The notes under the pieces: generated by a model
Seen by the model: the letters and a program-made list of their open reading frames with translations, nothing else
The model's database searches: none
Told to the model about the DNA's origin: nothing
Part shown: positions 36,049-45,130 of the stretch, piece by piece
Layout: each line of letters opens with the position of its first letter
How positions within the stretch are numbered: position 1 is the stretch's first letter
Origin: Deltaproteobacteria bacterium
GTDB taxonomy: Bacteria; Desulfobacterota; Binatia; UBA1149; SPBQ01
Length of the DNA: 64,000 nt
NCBI GenBank assembly: GCA_029262375.1
Contig: JAJCZM010000053.1
Span: 204,447-268,446, forward strand
Direction: 5' to 3'
Position numbers and translations under genes: made by a program

Positions 36049-37161
36049 ATGAACTTCGATTTTTCAGACGACCAAAAGCTTCTCAAGGAGACGGCATCGA
36101 ACTTCTTAAAAGAGCACGCGCCGTTAGCGCTGTGCCGTGCCGTACTCGAGTCAGACGATTCCTATTCTGCCGAACTCTGGAAGAAGGCGGCACAGCTCGG
36201 CTGGCAAGCGACTGCGATCCCCGAAGAGTACGGCGGATACGGATTCGGCCAGCTCGAACTTGCCGTCATCGCTGAGGAAGTCGGCTACGCGCTGGCGCCG
36301 ATCCCGTTCGCGTCGAGCGTTTGTTTCGCCACCGACGCGATCGTGCTGGCCGGTTCCGACGAGCAGAAGAAACGTTTGTTGCCCAAGCTCGCAAGCGGCG
36401 ACTCCATCGCGACGTTCGCGCTCACCGAGTCGCCCGGCCAAAACGGCGGCGAGAAGAGCAAGACCAAGCTCGATGGCGATTCGATTACCGGAACCAAGCT
36501 GCCGGTGTTGGACGGAGACGTGGCCGATGTGGTGGTCGTACTTGCCGACTGCGGCGCCGGACCGACGCTCGCACTGGTCGAACTCGATGCCTCGGGTGTT
36601 GAGCGAACGAAACTCGAATGCATCGATCCGAGTCGCTCGGTTGCGCGCCTGGATTTCACCAATACGCCGGCCGAAGCGCTCGGGAAGCCCGGAGAAGGCG
36701 GGAGACTCGCCGAGACACTGCTCGATCGTGCGGCGGTGTTGATGGCGTTCGAGCAGGTAGGCGCGGCCACTCGCGCTCTCGAGATCACCAAGCAGTACAC
36801 GATGGAGCGCTACGCGTTCGGCAGACCGATTGCGTCGTTCCAATCGCTCAAGCATCGCATGGCCGATCGCTACTGCGACATCGAGATTGCCCGGTCGAAC
36901 AGCTACTACGGCGCCTGGGCGTTGGAGAACAACGATCGCGAACTCGCGGTGTCGGCGTGCCTTGCGCGCGTCGCCGCCAGCGAGGCCTTCGATCAGATGG
37001 GCGTCGACATGATCCAGCTACACGGCGGCGTTGGCTTCACCTGGGAGTTCGACTGTCACCTCTTCTATCGCCGCAGCAAACTGCTCTCGAGCGCGCTCGG
37101 AAGTACCGCCAGTTGGAAACGTAAATTGATTCGCCGCGTGAGCGGGCAGGAGGCGGCATAA
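36049..37161 (+). CDS. Acyl-CoA dehydrogenase, smaller subunit type
   Basis: 370 residues with the acyl-CoA dehydrogenase fold: FSDDQKLLKETASNFLKEHAP at the start, the FAD/acyl loop region FALTESPGQNGG, GEGGRLAETLLDRAAVLMAFEQVGAATRALEITKQYTMERYAFGRPIASFQ in the helical domain, and the C-terminal LHGGVGFTWEFDCHLFYRR, where the Glu after Trp is the candidate base. It oxidises acyl-CoA at the alpha-beta bond. One base separates it from the second dehydrogenase, the arrangement of the alpha2beta2 enzymes used on steroid side chains in actinobacteria. The ATG at 36049 is chosen over an upstream frame. Confidence 0.92.
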   Translation: MNFDFSDDQKLLKETASNFLKEHAPLALCRAVLESDDSYSAELWKKAAQLGWQATAIPEEYGGYGFGQLELAVIAEEVGYALAPIPFASSVCFATDAIVLAGSDEQKKRLLPKLASGDSIATFALTESPGQNGGEKSKTKLDGDSITGTKLPVLDGDVADVVVVLADCGAGPTLALVELDASGVERTKLECIDPSRSVARLDFTNTPAEALGKPGEGGRLAETLLDRAAVLMAFEQVGAATRALEITKQYTMERYAFGRPIASFQSLKHRMADRYCDIEIARSNSYYGAWALENNDRELAVSACLARVAASEAFDQMGVDMIQLHGGVGFTWEFDCHLFYRRSKLLSSALGSTASWKRKLIRRVSGQEAA

Positions 37162-37162
37162 C

Positions 37163-38401
37163 ATGGATTTCAACGATACCCCCGAAGAAGCGGCGTTTCG
37201 CAGCGACTGCCGCGCCTGGCTCGAAGCGAATGCGAAACCGAAGAGTGATCACTCGAGCGCCGGTGACGGCATGGGCGCGCATCTCGATACCGACGCGGTA
37301 GAAGCGTCGAAGGCCTGGCAGAAGAAGAAAGCAGACGCCGGTTGGGCGTGCTTGCGATGGCCGAAGGAGTACGGCGGCCGCGGTGCGACATCGATTCAGA
37401 ATGTCATCTGGGGTCAGGAACAAGCCAAGTTCGATACGCCTGCCGATGTGTTCGGAATCACCCATGGCATGTGCGGTCCGACCGTCATGACGCATGGGAC
37501 CGATGAGCAGAAGGAAAAATGGATTCCCGGCATGCTCACAGGCGAAAACGTCTGGTGCCAACTGTTCAGTGAGCCGGCAGCCGGTTCCGACCTCGCCGGT
37601 CTTCGCTCGACGGCCGTTCGCGACGGCGACGACTGGATCATCAACGGGCAAAAGATTTGGACCACGGGGGCGCAGTGGGCGGACTGGGGAATCCTGGTGG
37701 TTCGAAGCGATCCGAACGCGCCGAAACACAAAGGGCTGACCTACTTCGTCGTGGACATGCACGCTGCGGGGATCGAGGTGCGGCCGATTCACCAGATCAA
37801 CGGCGGTCGAGAGTTCAACGAAGTGTTCTTCAGCGACGTGCGAATTCCCGATGCCAACCGCCTCGACGAGATCGGCAATGGCTGGATGGTCTCGCTCACC
37901 ACGCTCATGAACGAACGCGCGTCGATCGGCGCCGGTGGCGGTGCGTCGGCAATCTCCGAACTCATCGACTTGGCCAAGCGAATTGAGATCGACGGGAAAC
38001 CGGCGATCGAACAGTCGGCCGTGCAGGAACGTCTCGCGGACTTTCTCGTGAAGGCACGCGGGCTGCGCTACACGGGCCTGCGTACGCTGACGGCTCTGTC
38101 GCAAGGCAAGACTCCCGGGCCGGAAGCCAGCCTCGGTAAGCTGGTGGGCGCGGTACTCGGCCAAGACATGGCCGCGTTCGGAATGGAACTGCAGGGCATG
38201 TGTGGCGGGGTGAACGATCCCGGCTTGGGCATCGATGGCTCTACCTGGCAGTCGCGCTACCTCGGCTTTCCCGGTCTTCGCATCGCCGGTGGTACCGATG
38301 AAGTCTTGCGCAATATCATCTCGGAACGCGTCCTCGGCTTGCCGCCGGAGATTCGCGTCGACAAGAACGTCCCGTTCAAAGACATCCCGAGTGGCAACTA
38401 A
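37163..38401 (+). CDS. Acyl-CoA dehydrogenase, larger subunit type
   Basis: 412 residues. Family motifs are AGWACLRWPKEYGGRGAT, CQLFSEPAAGSDLAGL (FAD/substrate loop), IWTTGAQWADWGILVVRSD and the C-terminal FPGLRIAGGTDEVLRNIISERVLGLPPE, of the FadE26/FadE28-like branch. It is probably the partner of the smaller dehydrogenase directly upstream (stop at 37161, start at 37163). Together they would oxidise a branched or ring-bearing acyl-CoA; the exact substrate is an inference from organisation only. Confidence 0.92.
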   Translation: MDFNDTPEEAAFRSDCRAWLEANAKPKSDHSSAGDGMGAHLDTDAVEASKAWQKKKADAGWACLRWPKEYGGRGATSIQNVIWGQEQAKFDTPADVFGITHGMCGPTVMTHGTDEQKEKWIPGMLTGENVWCQLFSEPAAGSDLAGLRSTAVRDGDDWIINGQKIWTTGAQWADWGILVVRSDPNAPKHKGLTYFVVDMHAAGIEVRPIHQINGGREFNEVFFSDVRIPDANRLDEIGNGWMVSLTTLMNERASIGAGGGASAISELIDLAKRIEIDGKPAIEQSAVQERLADFLVKARGLRYTGLRTLTALSQGKTPGPEASLGKLVGAVLGQDMAAFGMELQGMCGGVNDPGLGIDGSTWQSRYLGFPGLRIAGGTDEVLRNIISERVLGLPPEIRVDKNVPFKDIPSGN

Positions 38402-38480
38402 CGCGCCGGGGACAATGGGCATAGTGGGCGTGACGGCTTCGGCGGTGCGGCGGTACGGCGATAGGAGTGAGGGCTGAGCG

Positions 38481-39773
38481 ATGACCACGACTGCCGCAGC
38501 TGCGAAGTTTCCTGACAATGTGTACGAGGGCGAATGGACGAAGAATCCCAAAATCGTCGATCTCAATGATCTCGATACGTTCGTCCCCGGCTATCCCTAC
38601 GAGGCCCTGCGTGAAGTGCAGGAGAAGTTTCCGGTCTACTGGAACGAAGAGAAAGCCGAATGGGGCCCCGGTTTCTGGAACCTGACGAAGTACGACGACA
38701 TCGTCGAAGTCTCGCGACATCCCGAGACTTACTCCTCGGCGCAAGGCATCAACATCTCTTTCGCGCCGGAGGCCGACCCCGCCGTTCTCAATGCCATCGT
38801 CGGCAACATGATTACGATGGACCCGCCGATCCATCGTTCGTACCGCAAGATCGGTCAGCCGTTCTTTGCCAACAAGTCGGTGCAGGCCGTTAGCGGACGC
38901 GTGCGAGAACTCGCACAAGATATCGTCGGTAAGGCGGTCGCGAAGGCGCGTGACGAAGGCCAAATCGACTTCATGCTCGATATCGCCGCGCCGATGCCGA
39001 TCTCGGTTCTGTGCGATCTTCTCGGCGTGCCGCACGAAGATTGGAAGAAGATTTTCGATTGGTCGAACGAACTGGTCGGCCTGTTCGATCCGGATCTCTG
39101 CGAGGACCCGGAAGGCGCGGTCAGCGTGTTCATGGACCTGTTCGCTTACGGTCAGGCGATGATCGAGGATCGACGCAAGAATCCGCGTGAGGATCTCATG
39201 ACCGCCATCGCTGAGGCGAAGACCGAAGACGGGGACGAGATTCCCGAGCATCTGCTCAACGGCTTCTTCCTACTCATGGTCATCGCGGGGAACGAGACCA
39301 CCCGCAACAGCCTGTCGGGCGGTATGAAGGTGTTGATCGAGCATCCCGACGAACGTTCCAAGTTGGTAGCCGATCCCAGTCTGTTGCCGAGTGCCGTGGA
39401 AGAGATTCTCCGCTGGGTGTCGCCGGTAAACCACATGCGACGCACGGTGACCTGCGATACGGAGATTCGCGGATGCAAGATGGGGGTCGGCGACAAGGTC
39501 GTTCTTTGGTACGGCATGGCCAACCGAGACCCGGAGGTTTTCAGCGACCCGTGGCGCTTCGATGTCGCGCGCGCAGACAATCCGCACCTGGCCTTCGGCA
39601 TCGGTGAGCATTTCTGTCTCGGTGCGCGACTCGCACGCCTACAGCTGATAACGGTGTTCGACGAGATCATGAAGCAACTGCCCGGCATGCGCTTCGAACT
39701 CGATGGCGAGGTTACCTGGGTACGCACGAATTTCATCAACGGCGTGAAGACGATGCCCGTCTGCATTCGATAG
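38481..39773 (+). CDS. Cytochrome P450, CYP125/CYP124-like
   Basis: 430 residues, soluble type without membrane anchor. I-helix AGNETTRNS near residues 270-280, ExxR as EEILRWVSPVNHMRRTV, and heme loop FGIGEHFCLGARLARLQ with the Cys near residue 379. The NHMRRTVTCDTEIRG segment and ANRDPEVF closely recall the CYP125/CYP142/CYP124 group, which oxidises the terminal methyl of sterols or methyl-branched lipids. It follows the acyl-CoA dehydrogenase pair by 79 bases on the same strand, consistent with side-chain oxidation before beta-oxidation. No ferredoxin is adjacent. Confidence 0.92.
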   Translation: MTTTAAAAKFPDNVYEGEWTKNPKIVDLNDLDTFVPGYPYEALREVQEKFPVYWNEEKAEWGPGFWNLTKYDDIVEVSRHPETYSSAQGINISFAPEADPAVLNAIVGNMITMDPPIHRSYRKIGQPFFANKSVQAVSGRVRELAQDIVGKAVAKARDEGQIDFMLDIAAPMPISVLCDLLGVPHEDWKKIFDWSNELVGLFDPDLCEDPEGAVSVFMDLFAYGQAMIEDRRKNPREDLMTAIAEAKTEDGDEIPEHLLNGFFLLMVIAGNETTRNSLSGGMKVLIEHPDERSKLVADPSLLPSAVEEILRWVSPVNHMRRTVTCDTEIRGCKMGVGDKVVLWYGMANRDPEVFSDPWRFDVARADNPHLAFGIGEHFCLGARLARLQLITVFDEIMKQLPGMRFELDGEVTWVRTNFINGVKTMPVCIR

Positions 39774-39842
39774 TGGGATAACGGGCTAGCGCGTCAGCCG
39801 GTCAGTCGACCATACGGCTAGGCCGCGCAAGCGGGAGGGGAC

Positions 39843-40322
39843 ATGAGAATACTACGTTGGGTCGGAGGATCGCTCGGCGCGCTCGTCGCGGTCGTGCTTC
39901 TTCTCGATACGTTCGGCGGCTATTTTCTCGACGGGCCTATCGGTCCCATTCCCGGCGGCCGGCTGCAAGGGGCGGTCACCAGTGAGAGCAACCCGGATTG
40001 GTCGACTCTCGAAAAGGTGATCGAACTCGAAGTACGTCCCGAGAAACCGTGGTCGCTGAGCGTGTGGAACGCCGTCGTCGATGGAGAACTCTACGTACCG
40101 TCGGCGAAAGGCGAGAAGCGGCGCTGGACGCAGGTCGCGTTGAAGGACCCACGGGTTCGTGTGCGCACCGGTGGGCGAATCTACGAGCAGAAGATCGTGC
40201 GTCTGACGGATCCCGAGCTCAGCGAACAGGTACGCGGCGTACTCGCCGAGCGTTACGAGCTGAGCAGAGATTCGACCGCCGAAGACGACGGCCTTTGGCT
40301 CTTTCACATCACGTCGCGCTAG
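39843..40322 (+). CDS. Small membrane-anchored protein of unknown function
   Basis: 159 residues. Residues 4-25 form one hydrophobic segment (WVGGSLGALVAVVLLLDTF), likely an uncleaved signal anchor; the remaining 130 residues are a beta-rich soluble domain (LEVRPEKPWSLSVWNAVVDGELYV, RIYEQKIVRLTD). I do not recognise the family with certainty; similar small anchored proteins occur beside lipid-catabolic genes. A GGGAGGGG run precedes the ATG. It lies between the P450 and the aldolase genes and may be co-transcribed. Confidence 0.65.
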   Translation: MRILRWVGGSLGALVAVVLLLDTFGGYFLDGPIGPIPGGRLQGAVTSESNPDWSTLEKVIELEVRPEKPWSLSVWNAVVDGELYVPSAKGEKRRWTQVALKDPRVRVRTGGRIYEQKIVRLTDPELSEQVRGVLAERYELSRDSTAEDDGLWLFHITSR

Positions 40323-40372
40323 GAAATGGATTGCGCGGCGATCGATCTCGCAGCTATAGGAGGAGAACGGCG

Positions 40373-41149
40373 ATGAAAACGGCAACAGCGCAGAGCGCAG
40401 CGAGCGTGAAGGATCGAGTCAGCCCGCAAGAATGGCAGCAGCGTGTGGACTTGGCCGCAGCCTACCGCCTCGTCGCGCACTACGGTTGGGACGACATGAT
40501 CTTCACGCATATCTCGGCACGCGTTCCAGGCCCCGAGCATCATTTTCTCATCAATCCCTACGGCCTCCTGTTCGACGAGATTACCGCTTCCAGTCTCTTG
40601 AAGATCGATCTCGAAGGGAATGCCGTGATGGAGAGCGAGTACAAGCCGAACGCCGCCGGCTTCACCATTCACAGCGCGATTCATGAAGCGCGCGAAGACG
40701 CGAAGTGCGTCATGCATCTGCACACAGTCGACGGAACCGCCGTGTCTGCTATGGAAGGCGGCCTACAACCGCTCAACCAAACATCGATGATCATCGTGAA
40801 CGATATCGCGACGCACGAATACGAAGGCATCGCGTTCAATCTCGAAGAGCGCCCACGTTTGGTCAACGATCTGGGAGCCAAGAATCTGATGCTGCTGTGG
40901 AATCACGGAACGCTCGCCATCGGCGGTTCGGTCGCGCAGGCGTTCTTGCGCATGTACATCTTCGAGCGCGCTTGCAGCATGCAAGTGCGCTCGATGGCCG
41001 CCGCTGCGTTGCACCGGCCGGACGAGGCCTCGCTCGCGACGACGCGCGAGCAAGGAAAGATGTTCGGCGATCCGCGCCTCGCCGACAAGCTCGCCTGGCC
41101 GGCGTTGCTGCGAAAGCTGGATCGGATTGACCGTAGTTACGCGTCCTAG
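40373..41149 (+). CDS. Class II aldolase/adducin family protein
   Basis: 258 residues. The class II aldolase fold shows DDMIFTHISARVPG, HHFLINPYGLLFDEI, CVMHLHTVDGTAVSAM with the paired His metal ligands (HLH) and a third His in LLWNHGTLAIGG. The family includes fuculose-phosphate aldolases and ones acting on lipids or in cofactor pathways; the substrate is not determined. The start has a strong AGGAGGAG seven bases upstream (40358-40365), so the earlier in-frame start inside the preceding gene is rejected. Its end overlaps the convergent lamin-tail gene by four bases. Confidence 0.9.
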   Translation: MKTATAQSAASVKDRVSPQEWQQRVDLAAAYRLVAHYGWDDMIFTHISARVPGPEHHFLINPYGLLFDEITASSLLKIDLEGNAVMESEYKPNAAGFTIHSAIHEAREDAKCVMHLHTVDGTAVSAMEGGLQPLNQTSMIIVNDIATHEYEGIAFNLEERPRLVNDLGAKNLMLLWNHGTLAIGGSVAQAFLRMYIFERACSMQVRSMAAAALHRPDEASLATTREQGKMFGDPRLADKLAWPALLRKLDRIDRSYAS

Positions 41150-43674
41150 TTACAGCTCACGTCGGCCACGCCGTTATCAAACAGATCGCAGTCGTTCGTC
41201 AGGTTGTCTGCGGCATTGAGCACCAGGCATGTTCTGCACTTCACGCGCTCATCGATGCAGGTCGCGAGATCACCTGGAACTGCCTCGTTGCAACCAGGGA
41301 ACGCTGCGGCGAGATCTACAGCCAGCGGGACGCAACGGCTATTAATGTCGGACAGAACTTTTCCGGTCGTCGGACTACAGGCCTTCGCGATCTTGCCCTT
41401 TGCGTCGACACCAAGACAGGCACCGAGGCTCGTGGCGTCGGTGATGGCTTCGGCCTTCATGCCGCTCTTCTTGCACGAGTTGAACTCCCGCATCGTCGTC
41501 GACTGACATTTCGTCAGCGTTTTGGCGATCGATTGCTGGCATTTTGATCCGAACGGGTCGTCGTCGTCGAAGATGAGCGACACGTTCAGGTCGGGTCCGT
41601 AGATGTCATGGAATAGGTCCGGCTCTTTCGCTTCGCCGGCGTCAACAATTTCTACGTCGTCGACGGGGCCGTAGTAAGGAAGTTTCGGAATGCCGGACTT
41701 GTCGGAGCCAGTGCAGCGCTTGAGGAGATCGGTACTCACACGAGCGGCAGCCTTCAGCTTCTTATTCTTAGTATCGTCGAGTACACAAACCTCCATCGTG
41801 GTGGAGAGGCTCTGCTTCTGCCAAGACTTCATGCAGCTCAAGATGTGCTTACTAAACGTTGCCGTCACCTTCTCCAGATCCTTATTGAGCGCGCTCACGC
41901 ACTTCTGTTGATCTTTACTCAATATTCCCGACGTCGAGTTCGGATTGCCCGGTGTTCCGTTCTGCGCGAGGCTGGCGGTCCAGTTCACCGGGTCGTTGCC
42001 TAGTGCGCTGGTATCGACGCGTTCGAGCGAAGGGCCGTCGCCGTCAGCTTCTTCAGGCCATGGCGCGAAGTCGAGATAGGTTACTTCGTCAACGATTACA
42101 CCTGGTACGAATGGGCCGACTACACCGTTGCAGTTCTCCGGTTCGGGAGTGTCGGGTTTGCGCAGTCGGATGGTCTCGCTGAAGTTGCTGAGATTGCCCT
42201 GCATCTCGAAAGGTCCGACCGCCGCGACATTCGACGGCAGGCCGTACGCGTCGCGGAATTCTGAAAACGTTGTCGGCGCCAGTAGGGGATCGAAGTCGAC
42301 TACCAACAGCGTTTCGCCCTCGTCGATCGTTGTGCCGGGCTCAAACTGGAAGTCGACGCCTCCGCTGATGCGCCACGGATGGACGCCGTCGACACCGAAG
42401 TCGGTGGTGAGATCGACGTCGGCTCCACTCGTGTTGAGAAGCTCGATGTATTCGAGGCTCCCCAGCGCTCCGGGTGCCGCCGGGTGGTACATGATCTCGT
42501 TGATGACGACCGGGCCGACGTCGAAGCCTGAGTTCGCGCTGCCTTGCGTAGGCGCAGCCATGCGACCGAATGACCCGATGCCGTCGGGGGTGCGTCCCAG
42601 CGTCACGCTGTTCTCAACCGGTCCGAATTCGATGAAGTCGCGTGGGCCGGTCGGGATCGTGCCGTTGCCTTGCGAAAGCACGACCTGGTCACCGCATGCT
42701 GCGCTCAAGCCGAACCCCAATGTGGTTGAGTCGAATACGAGGTAGCCGAAAGCAGGGATGATCGTGCCGGGAGGAAATTCGTAATCGGTCAGCGTGTCGA
42801 AGCTGTCGGAAATGAACCAACCGCTGATGTCTACGGCTCCGCCGGTGAGATTCACGAGCTCGATCCAGTCATCCCCCGACGCGGGATGCGACATGACTTC
42901 GTTGATGCGCACGTTGGTGAGCACCGAGTAGGGTACTACCGAGCGCAATGTCGAGAAATCCTGAGTGAGCGACGCGCCGAATTCGTTGGGCGACCCGAAC
43001 GTACTGGAACGGCCGTCGTTGAAGTTAGAGGTTGGCGTGACGGTAGCGCTCGGATGCTGCTCGAGCTTAAAGACTTCGTCCGATCCGACACCACCCGGTG
43101 GATTGATTCCTTCACCGGCCGGTCCGAATACGACCGCACCGATATCGTCCTTGATGGTGATTTGTGTGTTGTCGTTCGAGGTATTCCAATCGGCGTCTGC
43201 GGGCAGACAAGCGGGGGCTAGGCAGGCCAGCGTCATGTACGTACCCGCCGTATTCGGGTGTGCGCGGACATTGATCCACCACTGTCCAATCGAGGGATGA
43301 TAGTCGCCGACGTTGTTGCCGAGATCGTCGGAGATTGTGATGATCGTGCCGGAACGGAGGTCCGACCACGCGTCGTCAGCCGTGAAAGTCATCTCCCAGG
43401 ACTCTTCCGTCCCGAGGCCCGCGTCGTCGACGACCTCGACGGTCCAATCGCGCATGTCCAGGTGGTCGGTGATGACTACCAACTCGAACCAGTTGCCGCC
43501 GTTGCCGGTGCGAATACCCCAGAAGGTGTCCGAGGCGCCGGCTTCGAGAACGTTCATGGAGCCGACGGCGTTATATTCATTCAGATGCACGTCGGCGGCA
43601 TCGGTGGACGACGCTGTGCAAAGCGCGATCACGGCGGCGGCGGCGAGAACTACGCCGAATGGTTTTGCGAACAT
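41146..43674 (-). CDS. Secreted lamin-tail-domain protein with Cys-rich C-terminus
   Basis: 842 residues with a signal peptide (MFAKPFGVVLAAAAVIALCT, cleavage after STDAADV or nearby). Two clear lamin tail domains are seen (VRINEVMSHPASGDDWIELVN and VVINEIMYHPAAPGALGSLEYIELLN) and an N-terminal third-like segment (VHLNEYNAVG). From about residue 585 the sequence becomes helical and Cys-rich (QQKCVSALNKDLEKV, ILSCMKSWQKQ, CLGVDAKGK, CIDERVKCRTC). In other bacteria such LTD proteins often carry or accompany CotH domains; none is seen here. AAGGGAG lies upstream of the start. Surface location is likely. Confidence 0.88.
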   Translation of the reverse strand: MFAKPFGVVLAAAAVIALCTASSTDAADVHLNEYNAVGSMNVLEAGASDTFWGIRTGNGGNWFELVVITDHLDMRDWTVEVVDDAGLGTEESWEMTFTADDAWSDLRSGTIITISDDLGNNVGDYHPSIGQWWINVRAHPNTAGTYMTLACLAPACLPADADWNTSNDNTQITIKDDIGAVVFGPAGEGINPPGGVGSDEVFKLEQHPSATVTPTSNFNDGRSSTFGSPNEFGASLTQDFSTLRSVVPYSVLTNVRINEVMSHPASGDDWIELVNLTGGAVDISGWFISDSFDTLTDYEFPPGTIIPAFGYLVFDSTTLGFGLSAACGDQVVLSQGNGTIPTGPRDFIEFGPVENSVTLGRTPDGIGSFGRMAAPTQGSANSGFDVGPVVINEIMYHPAAPGALGSLEYIELLNTSGADVDLTTDFGVDGVHPWRISGGVDFQFEPGTTIDEGETLLVVDFDPLLAPTTFSEFRDAYGLPSNVAAVGPFEMQGNLSNFSETIRLRKPDTPEPENCNGVVGPFVPGVIVDEVTYLDFAPWPEEADGDGPSLERVDTSALGNDPVNWTASLAQNGTPGNPNSTSGILSKDQQKCVSALNKDLEKVTATFSKHILSCMKSWQKQSLSTTMEVCVLDDTKNKKLKAAARVSTDLLKRCTGSDKSGIPKLPYYGPVDDVEIVDAGEAKEPDLFHDIYGPDLNVSLIFDDDDPFGSKCQQSIAKTLTKCQSTTMREFNSCKKSGMKAEAITDATSLGACLGVDAKGKIAKACSPTTGKVLSDINSRCVPLAVDLAAAFPGCNEAVPGDLATCIDERVKCRTCLVLNAADNLTNDCDLFDNGVADVSCN

Positions 43675-43785
43675 TTGTATACTCCCTTGGTGCGAGGCCT
43701 CGGCTGCGGCACCGAACGTCTCACAGTAGACCGCCGTCGTTGCGCGAGTCCAGGAAAAAATGACCTCGATTGGGGGTTTATCGCG

Positions 43786-45000
43786 CTATTGCCCCGTGCA
43801 GGCGGGGCAGAGCAACTCGTGGGGCTGTCCGACCGCGATCCCCAATGTGCGAAGGGCGTCTACTGCGGTCGTGACACCGCTTCCGTCTACATCGCAGTAG
43901 CAAAGTAGGCAGCTGAGCGCGCCGACGGCAGCGCGCAAGACCCTCAGCGCGTCGGTGGCGGTGATGGCGAGGTCTCCGCTGGGGTCAGCGCAGGACGGCA
44001 GGCCGGGCGGTGTCGTTGTGCTTGTCGTGCTAGTGGTTGTCGTCGTTGTCGTCTGCGCGCCGGGGACGGAAAACAGCGAGTACAGATAGACGGAGTGATC
44101 CGACGCGTCGTCCTCGGCGATCACGGCTCGTGCGAGACCGCTGCCCATTCCACTATCGAGGAGTGCGAAGCCTTCCTCTCCGAAGGAGTCGGCCGCGGTT
44201 TTCCAGACGGTAACGACCGAGAACTGTGTGGCCGGGTCGAGCAGGCCGAGGCGTCCACGCTCCTTGCCTGCGACGGGGCTGTCCCACAGTGCGTAAAGCA
44301 TGCCCGTAGGCGCATGGAAGTCGAGATCCGCGAGATCGAGCAGGGTGTCGCCTGCATCGTCGAAAGGGCCGTAGGTATTCACGAGCAGGGGAGCATCGCT
44401 CAGCGTGAGGTCAATGTCGTATAGATAGATGCGACCGTTGCCTTGATGGCCGGCCAATACCAAGCCGCCGGTTGCAAACACACTACCGTTGCCGTCGTTG
44501 TACGGTGCATCTTCAGTGGTGCGGATCGCGGCGGTGAATGCGTTCGGGAGGAAGGCGAGTGATTCCAGGCGTTCGTCGGCGCTCCCGACCGACATTCCGG
44601 GGAACACCCAGCTACCCGCGGTTGCGCCGGTCGCGATGACCACCCGCAGCAGCGTGGGTGGGTTTTCCAGACCTACGTAGATGTGGTCGTCGTCGCCCGG
44701 CAGTGCGAACGCGGCCTCGATGTCGCTGGGCAGGCTCTCGATCGCCATGGGATCGGAGCCGTCGCCGTTCATGTGCACGACGCGCCCGCGATCATCGACG
44801 ATGAAGAGTCGCTCGAGTCCCTCGTGCCAGGCCGCACCGCTCGGTTCCCCCCCCATCAAGGGCGCTCCAATATCGAGCGCAGCGGCGCGCGATTCCGCCG
44901 GCCAGGGCTCGGCGGCGAGCGCGCGGGAGCCGGACTCGAAGGTGCCGAACGCGGCGGCGAGCGCGAATAGCCCGTAAATCACCGATCGCGGAGCTGTCAC
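43786..45000 (-). CDS. Secreted propeller-like protein with Thr linker and dockerin-like end
   Basis: 404 residues from the GTG at 45000, which gives a clean signal peptide (MTAPRSVIYGLFALAAAF, cut near LAAEP). The middle (about 35-325) has repeated beta strands such as RLFIVDDRGRVVHMNGDG and LESLAFLPNAF, resembling an esterase-like or phytase-like beta-propeller. A Thr-rich linker (TTTTTTTSTTSTTT) follows. The last 60 residues hold a duplicated Ca-loop pattern, ITATDALRVLRAAVG then CDVDGSGVTTAVDALRTLGIAVG, with extra CLLCYC and CPAC, like a modified dockerin. The alternative starts at 45057 or 45105 would overlap the divergent VTC gene. Confidence 0.83.
   Translation of the reverse strand: MTAPRSVIYGLFALAAAFGTFESGSRALAAEPWPAESRAAALDIGAPLMGGEPSGAAWHEGLERLFIVDDRGRVVHMNGDGSDPMAIESLPSDIEAAFALPGDDDHIYVGLENPPTLLRVVIATGATAGSWVFPGMSVGSADERLESLAFLPNAFTAAIRTTEDAPYNDGNGSVFATGGLVLAGHQGNGRIYLYDIDLTLSDAPLLVNTYGPFDDAGDTLLDLADLDFHAPTGMLYALWDSPVAGKERGRLGLLDPATQFSVVTVWKTAADSFGEEGFALLDSGMGSGLARAVIAEDDASDHSVYLYSLFSVPGAQTTTTTTTSTTSTTTPPGLPSCADPSGDLAITATDALRVLRAAVGALSCLLCYCDVDGSGVTTAVDALRTLGIAVGQPHELLCPACTGQ
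44011..44053 (-). repeat. Thr-codon low-complexity repeat
   Basis: A run of GTT/GTC/TGT triplets, read on the minus strand as about 14 Thr/Ser codons, forms a linker between the propeller and the dockerin-like module. Such tracts are prone to slippage and, in secreted proteins, to O-glycosylation. Confidence 0.7.
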
Positions 45001-45130
45001 CCCTTCAGCGTTAGCACGGGCGCGATGTTGCAGCAGCCGACCGTACGCAAACGCCATGTGGTGCACGCGCCGCGTACTCCCTGTCGCGCGGCGCGTCGTT
45101 GACACACTGACGGCGGGCAGAGTAGCGTGG

